Source: Tichowtungia aerotolerans
Lineage (GTDB): Bacteria; Verrucomicrobiota; Kiritimatiellia; Kiritimatiellales; Tichowtungiaceae
DNA: 64,000 nt
Direction: 5' to 3'
Assembly: GCF_009905215.1 (NCBI RefSeq)
Contig: NZ_CP047593.1
Location: 186,001-250,000 of the forward strand
The notes beneath the pieces were generated by a model, which was not told where the DNA came from, searched no databases, and was given only the letters and a program-made list of their open reading frames with translations. A program made the position numbers and the translations under genes. This document shows, piece after piece, positions 23,940-31,274 of this stretch (position 1 is its first letter; every line of letters starts with the position of its first letter).

Positions 23940-25064
23940 ATGTCAAAAGTAACACTCAAGGCGATTCATAAAATTTACGACGACGGCTATGAAGCCGTCC
24001 GCAACATCAACCTCGACATCAAACACGGCGAGTTTCTCGTGCTGGTCGGCCCCTCGGGCTGCGGGAAATCCACCACCCTGCGCATGGTGGCCGGACTCGA
24101 GGAAATCAGCAAAGGCGAAATCAGCATCGGGGAGCGCACGGTCAACAACATCCCGCCGAAGGACCGCAACATTGCCATGGTCTTCCAGAACTATGCGCTC
24201 TATCCGCACATGAGCGTCTACGACAACATGGCCTTCGGCCTCAAACTGCGCAAATTCCCGAAAAGCGAAATCAAAGAGCGCGTTGAAAAAGCCTCTGAAA
24301 TCCTCGGCCTCGACGCCCTGCTGAAACGCAAGCCCAAGGCCCTGTCCGGCGGACAGCGCCAGCGGGTCGCCATGGGCCGCGCCATCGTGCGCGAACCGGA
24401 TGTCTTCCTGTTCGACGAGCCGCTCTCCAACCTCGACGCAAAAATGCGCGTCGAAATGCGCAAGGAAATCCTGCAGCTGCACCGCCGCATCGACACCACG
24501 ATGATCTACGTCACCCACGACCAGATTGAGGCCATGACCCTCGGCGACCGCATCTGCGTCATGAACGTCGGCGTCATCGAACAGGTCGGCCCGCCCACGG
24601 TCATCTTCGACCACCCGGCCTCGCTGTTCGTCGCCCGCTTCATCGGCACCCCGCCCATGAACATCTTTGAAGGACTCCTGCGCGTCGAGAACGGACGCCT
24701 CATCTTTGACGGCGGCAGCATCACCTGCCCCCTGCCCGAGGCCAAGGCGTCCATGCTCGAGGGCTGGGCGGGCAAAAAGGTCTGCCTGGGAATCCGTCCG
24801 CGCGCGCTGAAGCTCGCCACGGAAGGGGATGAGGTCGTCTTCGAAGGACGGATCGATGTCTCCGAAATGCTCGGCGAAGAGGTCCTGGCCCATATCGAGT
24901 CGGGCGAACACAAATACATCACGAGCATCAACCCCCATCAGGCCGCGGCCTTGAAAAACGGCACCATCCGTCTCACGCCCGACCTGTCGCTGGCTCACAT
25001 TTTCGATGCCGAAAGCGGCAAAAACCTCACCCTGCCGGAATCAGTAAAACGGGAAACCACATAA
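23940..25064 (+). CDS. ABC-transporter ATPase, MsmX/UgpC/MalK type
   Basis: Cytoplasmic ATP-hydrolysing subunit of 374 aa. Walker A is GPSGCGKST, the Q-loop is MVFQNYALYPHMSV, the signature is LSGGQRQRVAMGRA, Walker B is VFLFDEPLSNLD and the switch His is in YVTHDQIEAMTLGDR. The C-terminal OB/TOBE regulatory domain (NIFEGLLRVENG..., LGIRPRALKLA) is typical of CUT1 ATPases that can serve several importers. It follows the second permease by 26 bp. Having the ATPase inside the operon suggests a self-contained importer. Confidence 0.96.
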   Translation: MSKVTLKAIHKIYDDGYEAVRNINLDIKHGEFLVLVGPSGCGKSTTLRMVAGLEEISKGEISIGERTVNNIPPKDRNIAMVFQNYALYPHMSVYDNMAFGLKLRKFPKSEIKERVEKASEILGLDALLKRKPKALSGGQRQRVAMGRAIVREPDVFLFDEPLSNLDAKMRVEMRKEILQLHRRIDTTMIYVTHDQIEAMTLGDRICVMNVGVIEQVGPPTVIFDHPASLFVARFIGTPPMNIFEGLLRVENGRLIFDGGSITCPLPEAKASMLEGWAGKKVCLGIRPRALKLATEGDEVVFEGRIDVSEMLGEEVLAHIESGEHKYITSINPHQAAALKNGTIRLTPDLSLAHIFDAESGKNLTLPESVKRETT

Positions 25065-25205
25065 AAAGGAGAGAATTCCTGAAAAACCCATACGGCGGTC
25101 TTTACCAATGTATCCCGGATACTTCGTTTCAGAACAACCTCCTGCGGCAGGTGCCTGCAATCGCCTGACCAGCAGCTTTCTATCAATTAATTCTTTGGGT
25201 TAAGT

Positions 25206-26006
25206 ATGTCGTTAATAAAAAACAACATGCGCAAGATAACTGTATTTTTCGTTGCCGGCATACTGGCCCTGGCTGCGTTCGGGGTGGATGAATTTTCTGT
25301 CGGCCCGGAGGCTTTTGACCCTAAAGGGGGCCATATTCAAGGTATTGCAGCATCACACGATGCGCTTTATCTCACACAGCAGACGCGAATTGTGAAGGTT
25401 GACTGGAATGGAAATGTCTTGAAGACATTAACGGTTCAAAACCATACCGGTGATATCACTTATCATGATGGGAAGCTGTACACCGCAGTCGCGGTTTTCC
25501 CGGCGAAAAAAGAAGGCTGGATTCAGGTCTTTGACGAAAATTTGAATCTCCTCAAGCAAACAACTGTTGACCGGACGATCGATGGGATCGTTTATCTCGA
25601 CGGAGTGCTTTATGTCGGAATGGGTGCAAAAGAGCAGCCGTCGAACAAACCGCACCGTGTTAATATCCTCGGCCGGTTCGATGCCGAAACGCTGAAGGAA
25701 ATTTCCCCGCGGGCGGATTTCGATTACGGCTACCAAACCAAATTCGGGTTTCAGAATCTCACGACGGATGGCGAGGTGATCTACGGTTCTTTCTACGGCT
25801 TCGAGAATGCTCCAAATATCGCGGTATTTGATAAAGACCTGAATATTATTGGCACAAACCCGTATCGAGCCTATCAGGGATTCGATGTAATGCCGAAATC
25901 CCTGACCGGCGGGAAGCTGGAATTCATCAGATCCAGAAACAAGTTCACCAAAGGTGAGGGTCTTACCTGCCACCTGGAGTTCCCAGAGATTACTGTGAAC
26001 AAGTAA
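25206..26006 (+). CDS. Exported beta-propeller-like protein of unknown function
   Basis: A 266-aa protein with an N-terminal signal sequence (ITVFFVAGILALAAFG). Four or more blade-like repeats follow (GIAASHDALYLTQQTRIVKV, GDITYHDGKLYTAVAVF, DGIVYLDGVLYVGMG, NLTTDGEVIYGSFYGF), suggesting a beta-propeller. An internal ATG at 25227 is an alternative start; neither has a clear ribosome site. It is 141 bp after the ATPase gene, with no obvious signal in that gap, and is closed by a strong terminator. Its codons look more AT-rich than the importer's. A role as a glycan-related lyase or binding protein would be speculation. Confidence 0.7.
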   Translation: MSLIKNNMRKITVFFVAGILALAAFGVDEFSVGPEAFDPKGGHIQGIAASHDALYLTQQTRIVKVDWNGNVLKTLTVQNHTGDITYHDGKLYTAVAVFPAKKEGWIQVFDENLNLLKQTTVDRTIDGIVYLDGVLYVGMGAKEQPSNKPHRVNILGRFDAETLKEISPRADFDYGYQTKFGFQNLTTDGEVIYGSFYGFENAPNIAVFDKDLNIIGTNPYRAYQGFDVMPKSLTGGKLEFIRSRNKFTKGEGLTCHLEFPEITVNK

Positions 26007-26030
26007 ACCGGCTGCAGCTGGACTGCGATA

Positions 26031-26069
26031 GCGGGTACGCTTTGACCGCAAAGCGTACCCGCGTTTTTT
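26031..26069 (+). terminator. Strong intrinsic terminator
   Basis: GCGGGTACGCTTTG and CAAAGCGTACCCGC form a perfect 14-bp stem around an ACCG loop, followed by GTTTTTT. It ends the importer/propeller transcription unit and marks the boundary with the accessory region. Confidence 0.93.
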
Positions 26070-26245
26070 AACCATCTTTTGGGCATGCCCCGTTAGCGCC
26101 GAAACACATATCGCAAACGGGGCCCTGATCAAAGCCGCTTATCTTATTGGCCGTTCCTCACAAGCCTGTTCTCCGGGCGCGTAATCCGAGCAACCATAAT
26201 GACCGAAACTGCAGATCCCGGTTTTGATTCAAGCCGAGGGAATCT

Positions 26246-26505
26246 TTACCTTCTCCAAAGGTTTTCCGGACAGTACCCAGCCAAAACCAACCCGCGAATC
26301 TCTTCCATCACTTGCGGTTTATCTTCGGGACAGGTTACCCCCATCCACTTCTCGTTGGACGGAAGCACATCGGCGGTCGCTTCGCCATCTTGAATCACAG
26401 CATCAATAACTTCCGGCAACAGGCATTCGCTGTTCAACTCCCCTCCCTTCTGTTCAAGTAAAGGCCACAAATCCCTACTCCACCAACCCAGGCATCCGCC
26501 ATTCG
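26246..26505 (-). pseudogene. 5'-truncated sugar-phosphate nucleotidyltransferase remnant
   Basis: Reading towards the lower coordinates gives CLLPEVIDAVIQDGEATADV, then EKWMGVTCPEDKPQVMEEIR and GYCPENLW before the stop. This matches the C-terminal part I know from MobA-like sugar nucleotidyltransferases (KW.GVTYKEDKP...YPE.LW). Upstream, similarity continues in another frame (ADAWVGG) and then stops at the 3' end of the TIR gene. The rest of the gene, including the nucleotide-binding GGxGxRL part, is missing. The break therefore marks one edge of the inserted or rearranged island. There is no ribosome site for independent expression. Confidence 0.6.
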
Positions 26506-26507
26506 AT

Positions 26508-27455
26508 CTATTGAAGCCTCTCTATAAAGATGTTCCAAAAATATTCCGCCGCGCCCTCCGGAGACAGCAACTCATTTTGATGCCCGAAAGTCGTCATCCC
26601 CATAGGCTTCATAAACAAAGAATATCCATCTTCCGCTATCGACATCGAATCATTACAACTGTTGTTGTCAGCATTGGCGTCCGAAGAGTATGAAATGCCA
26701 TTACCAAACAGTCCGCCCAAACGGACCGTGCATTCACTTGCGGATTGTCCACCCATATAGATGATCGAGGTAAAACGGATTGCGTCAATGCGTTTGAACC
26801 GAGTGCTGATTTCCGAATTCCTCGCCCTCAACTCCTCTAATGAATTCTCAAAATACCTGGTAATGTACTCAAAGGTAGATTCCAAAAATTCATCCCGCTC
26901 CTGATCAGTGAAGGTCTTTTTCAACCGCAAATTACTGGAACGGTCGACATTGGTTCCGACTGCGGGAATGGGCTCAGCAGCTTCCATTATTTCAACAGTA
27001 GATGATGGACTGGCTGGCGACATTTCTTCTATTGCAGATCGCACAGCCTGCGCAACTTCGAGCAGCCCATCATTCTGATTAACAAATTTTGAAACCGGCT
27101 TGCCGTCAATTGGCACGGCCAAGAGCTTGCCAAAAGGAGCCGGGTGCCAATCACACGGCTCCAGAATTACAGGGACAACCCGGGTCTCACCAGCTTCATG
27201 CCGCTCCATTGCCCTCGCCATTTCCCGTTCGTAACAATACTCAGATGCTAGGAAATGGGGGCTGACCAAAAGCAGGATTATGTCGGCTGATTCCAGGTGA
27301 GCACTGATAGTTCGATCAAATTCATTGCCGGCACCAATCCGTCGATCATGCCATGCCTCAATCAACCCCTGACGCTTCAGCATCGTAAGATGGACCTCCA
27401 GCTCATCCCGCATTGTTTCATCACGATGAGTATATGAGAAAAAAACCTCTGCCAT
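26508..27455 (-). CDS. TIR-domain protein with conserved C-terminal extension
   Basis: A 315-aa protein. Residues 1-135 form a bacterial TIR domain: EVFFSYTHRDETMRDELEVH (BB-region onset), HDRRIGAGNEF, and DIILLLVSPHFLASEYCYER followed by EM, where Glu78 is the likely NADase glutamate. VVPVILEPCDWHPAPFGKL follows. After a Pro/Ser-rich linker, residues 175-315 form a second domain (FTDQERDEFLESTFEYITRY, IYMGGQSASECTVRLGG). I recognise that domain from other TIR proteins but cannot name it; it may sense a ligand. GAGGAGGATGTTCAA precedes the ATG. It is third in an operon after HEPN and a small protein, 14 bp after the latter. A phage-defence or toxin role by NAD depletion is inferred. Confidence 0.88.
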   Translation of the reverse strand: MAEVFFSYTHRDETMRDELEVHLTMLKRQGLIEAWHDRRIGAGNEFDRTISAHLESADIILLLVSPHFLASEYCYEREMARAMERHEAGETRVVPVILEPCDWHPAPFGKLLAVPIDGKPVSKFVNQNDGLLEVAQAVRSAIEEMSPASPSSTVEIMEAAEPIPAVGTNVDRSSNLRLKKTFTDQERDEFLESTFEYITRYFENSLEELRARNSEISTRFKRIDAIRFTSIIYMGGQSASECTVRLGGLFGNGISYSSDANADNNSCNDSMSIAEDGYSLFMKPMGMTTFGHQNELLSPEGAAEYFWNIFIERLQ

Positions 27456-27469
27456 TTGAACATCCTCCT

Positions 27470-27784
27470 CTAACGCAGCAGTCGCGTCAGCTGTTTTAAA
27501 AATGAGATCAAATCGCCCACATTAAAACCTGTGCCGCCAAGACCTTTATCGCCCCACAATTGAAGAATGGCCTGTTCTGTCGGATTATAAACACGACTAC
27601 TCGCGCCAAAACTCACAGAGTGATCATGCGCTGCCAAGTTTAGTGTGGCACCATTTTCATGAATATCGATCTCTACCACAACTGGGGAACCGTCTTTCTT
27701 TCGGCTGTTTACCTGGTCAGCAAGCCATGACTCAAAATTATCCGACAAATCCCTCCGAGATGTTCCAATTTTTATCGTTACCAT
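27470..27784 (-). CDS. 104-aa protein of unknown function between HEPN and TIR genes
   Basis: Start chosen at 27784 because GGAGG sits five bases upstream. The product shows an alpha-beta pattern: a short strand VTIKIGTS, an amphipathic helix (LSDNFESWLADQVNSRK), strands PVVVEIDIHENGATLNLAAH, and a C-terminal part NPTEQAILQLWGDKGLGGTG then FNVGDLISFLKQLTRLL. I do not recognise the family. Size, position and spacing (19 bp after HEPN, 14 bp before TIR) suggest an adaptor, sensor or antidote for the TIR or HEPN partner. No membrane segment or signal peptide is present. Confidence 0.75.
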   Translation of the reverse strand: MVTIKIGTSRRDLSDNFESWLADQVNSRKKDGSPVVVEIDIHENGATLNLAAHDHSVSFGASSRVYNPTEQAILQLWGDKGLGGTGFNVGDLISFLKQLTRLLR

Positions 27785-27803
27785 TTCCGCCTCCATTAAA
27801 TTG

Positions 27804-28574
27804 CTACAAGTCACGAGCTAATCGAGCCAAATCGACATCATAAAGCTTCTCGATATTGTATTTGTCACAGAACAAATTGGAAAGCAGCCGGGTAACCTCA
27901 TAGAGATAGTCGAGATGCTCTTTGATATTGCTAATCCGCACAGCAAACTTGGCTTCATGTACACATTCGTGTCGCAGACGATCGATTTTGGCTATACGTT
28001 CGCGATCATACTTCTTCATCCGGGATGACGCAAAGTCATTGGGCTGAATTATACCGAGAAACACATCTAGTTTCTTAAGCATAGATTCTTTTTCCAATTG
28101 AGAGAGATATTTCTCAACCTGCTCTCGCTTCAAATCAACAATCGTTTTCTGATCGACCTCTTCGATAGTTATAGACCTCTTCGATATTTTCTTTGTCCAT
28201 GACACCGAGTCTACATCGGCACAGATTCGGCAAATCTTCATCAACAAATCTTCGACCACAGAGTGGGCGAATACAAGAGATGATGCAGCTACTGCTGCTT
28301 CAGCATTTTCCACAGCGCTTTGTCTAAACAACGCTTCTGTCTCAACCGCAAACTCATCATCAAAATGATCTGGGTTAACTCCACAAAGCTGGCAAAGATC
28401 TGTGTCCGCTTGTCTACAGCTGGGATTTTCCCCTTTGGCGGTCAATATTATACCGAAGTAAGTAATCGAAAGCTGGTCATGGATGACTTTAAAAAAATGA
28501 TCAAGATTAATCATCAGAGCAACCATACGTAACTCTGGACTGTCGGCACTATATTGTTTTTGCCCTGAAGTCAT
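27804..28574 (-). CDS. HEPN-like protein with Rx4H motif
   Basis: A 256-aa, mostly helical cytoplasmic protein. Near the C-terminus DRLRHECVHEAKF contains R201-x4-H206, the RNase-type HEPN signature, preceded by long helices (AAVAASSLVFAHSVVEDLLM...) as expected for a HEPN bundle with an N-terminal extension. The segment DLCQLCGVNPD has two Cys but no complete zinc site. GAGGAATCT lies before the ATG and TATAAT occurs about 20 bp upstream. It is the first gene of the HEPN - unknown - TIR operon. HEPN proteins in defence loci often cleave RNA, so ribonuclease activity is inferred. A non-catalytic scaffold is possible, since no second catalytic motif is evident. Confidence 0.72.
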   Translation of the reverse strand: MTSGQKQYSADSPELRMVALMINLDHFFKVIHDQLSITYFGIILTAKGENPSCRQADTDLCQLCGVNPDHFDDEFAVETEALFRQSAVENAEAAVAASSLVFAHSVVEDLLMKICRICADVDSVSWTKKISKRSITIEEVDQKTIVDLKREQVEKYLSQLEKESMLKKLDVFLGIIQPNDFASSRMKKYDRERIAKIDRLRHECVHEAKFAVRISNIKEHLDYLYEVTRLLSNLFCDKYNIEKLYDVDLARLARDL

Positions 28575-28606
28575 AGATTCCTCATCTAGGCCAATGCCAT
28601 TATACT

Positions 28607-29080
28607 TTAATCATCGCTAGCCCAAGGGATTGAATGTGTATAAATTGAATGGTAAAAACGAGAAACATCTGCCTTTACCAAGAAACGAGCCGAGGAGCAA
28701 ATTTCAGCACGAAAGTCTACTCGTTTACTTTGTGGCTCACCCTCAAAAGCTCGCTTGCCCGATTCCTTTAAAGGCTTTGTGCATGAAAACTCAGAAGCTT
28801 TAAAAATCGAGTGGATGTCCTGCCAATTCTCTTCAATACAGTTCGCCAGCCACGCATGATGAACGGGGTTGGGGACGCCTAACCGCCGACGCAAAGTCCC
28901 CGTTCGAGCCAGGTTGTGACGAGAATAGGATGAGACCTTCTTTTTATGTTCCGATCCAAGCGACGACAAAGCTGCTTGAGAGAAAGACGTTATGTTAAAA
29001 CAAGGCGGCAACTCTTTCGGCAAAAACCCTTTCGAACAAAAATCTAATGCGGGGATTGGCGTTGATGGTTTTTTACTCAT
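28607..29080 (-). pseudogene. Truncated defence-type reverse transcriptase (N-terminal part only)
   Basis: GGGAGACA precedes the ATG at 29080. The 157-aa product matches the N-terminus of stand-alone antiphage (Abi/UG-type) reverse transcriptases: FLPKELPPCF, SYSRHNLARTGTLRRRL, PNPVHHAWLA, and RT motif A as KADVSRFYHSIYTHSIPWA with the first catalytic Asp. It then ends in SDD and a stop, exactly where HGK-type residues and the palm would continue. The YxDD motif and thumb are absent, and the HEPN promoter begins at the break. The polymerase cannot be active; it is a relic of an older defence gene, probably cut by a deletion that brought HEPN-TIR adjacent. The exact DRT class is not determined. 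Confidence 0.82.
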
Positions 29081-29095
29081 TGTCTCCCTTCCCAA

Positions 29096-29785
29096 GTTGG
29101 AATCTTAAGCATTTTATCCTGCCATTTTAATCAAATCCTGGTTCTTAGCCTCACATTGCTACTTCAACGCCTCTGGCACCGCCCAGCTTTCCGCCGCCTT
29201 CTTCGCCATCAAAATTTTCCTTATTTTCCAATGTTTTGGAAATTGGCTCACAGAGCCGACTCTATATTTCCAATCCCGCAGGAAACAATATACCGAACAA
29301 CTTACAGGGATTTGGGGAAACCCGAAAGAATAGACAGCAAAAAAGACTTGTAGTGAGTTTCTCTACATTTTGACCGCAAAAGGGTTCAATCATCGATAAA
29401 AGTTCGCATGGTGTCCGGTCAAGATGCACAGGGGAGGAAGGAATGCCAACTTCTGGACTAATGGTTCGCATTGCCATCAAGAAAGGCAACCATTCGAGAT
29501 GCAACAGGGGATGAACTCTGTAGAGAACGGAGACCCGAGCCTTTGGCGAGCTGGACTGGCGACTTTCGACGGCAACAAAGTGCAATCGGAGGCCAAAATT
29601 CGGCAAGAAGACCACGAAATCAGCTCACGCTGCGGATGGAGATTTGGGAACGTCCTATTATTGACGAAAACAGGCAGTAAAATGAAAAAAGCGAACCCAG
29701 GAAGAGTTACCGTTCCCGCTGGTCTCTTCTTTTCGGGAATACGAAAAGCACTTTCGCCTGCGGCTCAGGTCGCTGTAAGAAAACT
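29096..29785. other. Gene-poor stretch of the accessory island
   Basis: No open frame here has a ribosome site plus recognisable sequence; the longest frames are low-complexity or antisense-like. It contains one copy of the dispersed TTCCAA palindrome (29226-29241) and leads into the tRNA-like fragment at 29786. It looks like degraded accessory DNA. Confidence 0.5.
29226..29241. repeat. Dispersed palindrome copy, 16-bp variant
   Basis: TTCCAATGTTTTGGAA is a member of the 15-bp TTCCAANNNTTGGAA family with one extra spacer base. It is the leftmost copy seen in the window. Confidence 0.6.
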
Positions 29786-29804
29786 TGGTCGGGGTGACTG
29801 GATT
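29786..29804 (-). repeat. tRNA(Pro)-like 3'-end fragment, possible attachment-site remnant
   Basis: On the minus strand AATCCAGTCACCCCGACCA reads as the end of a T-loop, the T-stem 3' strand, an acceptor strand CACCCCG, discriminator A and CCA. That is the usual 3' end of a tRNA(Pro) beginning CGGGGTG. The rest of a tRNA is absent. Integrative elements commonly duplicate exactly such tRNA 3' ends, so this may be an att scar of the island. A chance match cannot be excluded. Confidence 0.4.
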
Positions 29805-29974
29805 GCTTCGGGCTTTGCCCTTGCCCTTCGGGGCCGCCGCTTCGCGTCAGCCTCGCTCTCAGGTTCGCGTCAAACCAGCAGGCTGGTTCTCATTTCACCG
29901 GCTCATCCTCAAAGGAGGGGGCAAGAGCGATCCCCGACTGCTAAGGTAGCAGTTGGATAAAAAAGGAGATCGCT

Positions 29975-30123
29975 ATGCCCGATGAAAAAATAGACCTGAT
30001 TGCCCCGGCATCAAGGTACATTCTGTGAAGCGTCATGGAGCCTGCTTCATTCAAGCGGAAGATCTGGGTCCGGTTGAGTGTCCGGCGTGCAGCTCTCAGC
30101 AGCTCTGGACACTACCCAACTGA
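29975..30123 (+). pseudogene. ISL3-like transposase N-terminal fragment, frameshifted
   Basis: AAGGAGATCGCT precedes ATG and MPDEKIDLIA. The frame then shifts to give PGIKVHSVKRHGACFIQAED and GPVECPACSSQQLWT before a stop. This resembles the N-terminus and first zinc knuckle (CPxC) of ISL3-family transposases. The catalytic DDE core is missing, and a small deletion at about 29998-30005 explains the frame change. It is a dead insertion-sequence remnant supporting past mobility of this region. Confidence 0.55.
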
Positions 30124-30196
30124 GAAACGCAGCTTATTGAGGAAGATCGTCAAGCCAAAGTACCATCATACCCCGGCACAAAGTCAGGATAAGGTT

Positions 30197-30511
30197 TTAA
30201 ATGGCCAGCAACCCGGTCAACTGCAAGGCAAAAAGCAACACGCAGATCATACAAAGCCCGATCGACCACAAAGGCAAGGGACTCTGATCTTCTGACCGCC
30301 GCATGAATTTTGCCCAGGTTGCCAGAACTGCCAGCAGCAAGGTAGTACCGAGCACTCCCAAAAAGGTCGCCTGGTTTTTACCGGCATAAGGTACGCTGGA
30401 GCCTGCGCGGCCTACTAAAGGCAACAGCATACAGGTGAAAAAAAAAGAAAGACCGGCAGCGACGGTCAAAACGCTGCCGGTTAAAGGTTTTTGCAAAAAC
30501 TGTTTTATCAT
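30197..30511 (-). CDS. Small membrane protein of unknown function
   Basis: A 104-aa protein with three hydrophobic helices (VLTVAAGLSFFFTCMLLPLV, FLGVLGTTLLLAVLATWA, WSIGLCMICVLLFALQLTGL). It starts 16 bp after the secreted acidic protein encoded upstream and is probably co-transcribed. I do not recognise the family. It may anchor or partner the upstream exported protein. The short loop containing RRSEDQ is the only strongly charged part. Confidence 0.6.
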   Translation of the reverse strand: MIKQFLQKPLTGSVLTVAAGLSFFFTCMLLPLVGRAGSSVPYAGKNQATFLGVLGTTLLLAVLATWAKFMRRSEDQSPLPLWSIGLCMICVLLFALQLTGLLAI

Positions 30512-30527
30512 TTTATCGCCAAAAACC

Positions 30528-31103
30528 TTAGTTCCAAGAAGACTGAATCACTTCCTCGTCTTCAGAGGCTGTGTCGCGATAGTTGTACTGATGGAACAAA
30601 ACCGGATTACGTTCCACCATCGTAGGAGCACGCGCTTCCAGTTCCTCCAGAGAATCCACATCATCCATCTCTTCAGCCAAAATGACAAATTCCCGATCAC
30701 TCAGAACGCCGTATTGGATGACATAAGCGGTAATCTTCGGTTTTTCCATCTCACCATAAGGGATTTTGAAAGCCCAGTTATCCTCACCGGTATATTCCGT
30801 ATCTACAGCCCCCTGCATACGGGCCATTTTTGCCTGATAAACCTTTTTGGCTTTTTTATCAGTGATTTCGACAACCACTTTAATGCGAAACTCGTACTCT
30901 TCAGCATCATCTTCGTACTGGTTGGTGTAAAACGAAAGGACTTCAAGCTCCTCATCTTCCTCACCATCCTCTGTTGAATCACTAACCCCCCCGATTTTCA
31001 CAGTCCCTTTAAGCCTATCGATCTCATCGTCGGAAATCTTCTCACCAAAAGCTGAAAAACAACCCAGGCAAACAGCCAGCAACATGACATACCAATACTT
31101 CAT
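30528..31103 (-). CDS. Exported acidic protein of unknown function
   Basis: A 191-aa protein with signal peptide MKYWYVMLLAVCLGCFSAFG, then an unusually acidic segment (DSTEDGEEDEELEV) and a beta-rich domain (EFRIKVVVEITDKKAKKVYQ, KITAYVIQYGVLSDREFVIL). AAGGAGTCGTTTGT precedes the ATG. The residues before EKIS could allow either signal peptidase I or lipoprotein processing; the Cys in LGCFS is a weak lipobox. Family unknown to me. It forms a two-gene unit with the small membrane protein downstream. Confidence 0.7.
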   Translation of the reverse strand: MKYWYVMLLAVCLGCFSAFGEKISDDEIDRLKGTVKIGGVSDSTEDGEEDEELEVLSFYTNQYEDDAEEYEFRIKVVVEITDKKAKKVYQAKMARMQGAVDTEYTGEDNWAFKIPYGEMEKPKITAYVIQYGVLSDREFVILAEEMDDVDSLEELEARAPTMVERNPVLFHQYNYRDTASEDEEVIQSSWN

Positions 31104-31207
31104 ACAAACGACTCCTTATAGGTTCGGGGTGACTTAACTGAGATTATATTAACCAAAAACAGCATACACTTCAACCGTTTCTCAGAAGAACCTCAAACCA
31201 CCACCAG

Positions 31208-31249
31208 AAAAAAACGGCGGGCAGCCGGGAACACCCGACAGCCCGCCGC
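31208..31249 (-). terminator. Intrinsic terminator of ilvC
   Basis: The minus strand shows CGGCGGGCTGTCGGG-TGTT-CCCGGCTGCCCGCCG, a long GC stem with one mismatch, followed by seven T residues. It begins about 25 bp after the ilvC stop. Confidence 0.9.
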
Positions 31250-31274
31250 AATCATCTTGCCGGCACAGCTCAGC

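Noticed and set aside
23943-24998. Long minus-strand frames under the ABC importer genes (also 22040-23056).
   Set aside because: Antisense to ATPase and permease genes with complete motifs. Their Asp/His/Gln-rich translations are typical shadows.
26087-26123. Inverted repeat GCCCCGTT...AACGGGGC after the importer terminator.
   Set aside because: The arms are short, the loop is 21 nt and there is no T-run. It adds nothing beyond the strong terminator at 26031.
26189-26204. A 16-bp exact match with a segment of ilvC near 32290.
   Set aside because: About one such match is expected by chance in 64 kb, and the flanks share nothing.
29424-29960. A 178-codon plus-strand frame in the accessory island.
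   Set aside because: It has no ribosome site and its translation shows no family features. It runs through the tRNA-like fragment and low-complexity GC-rich sequence.
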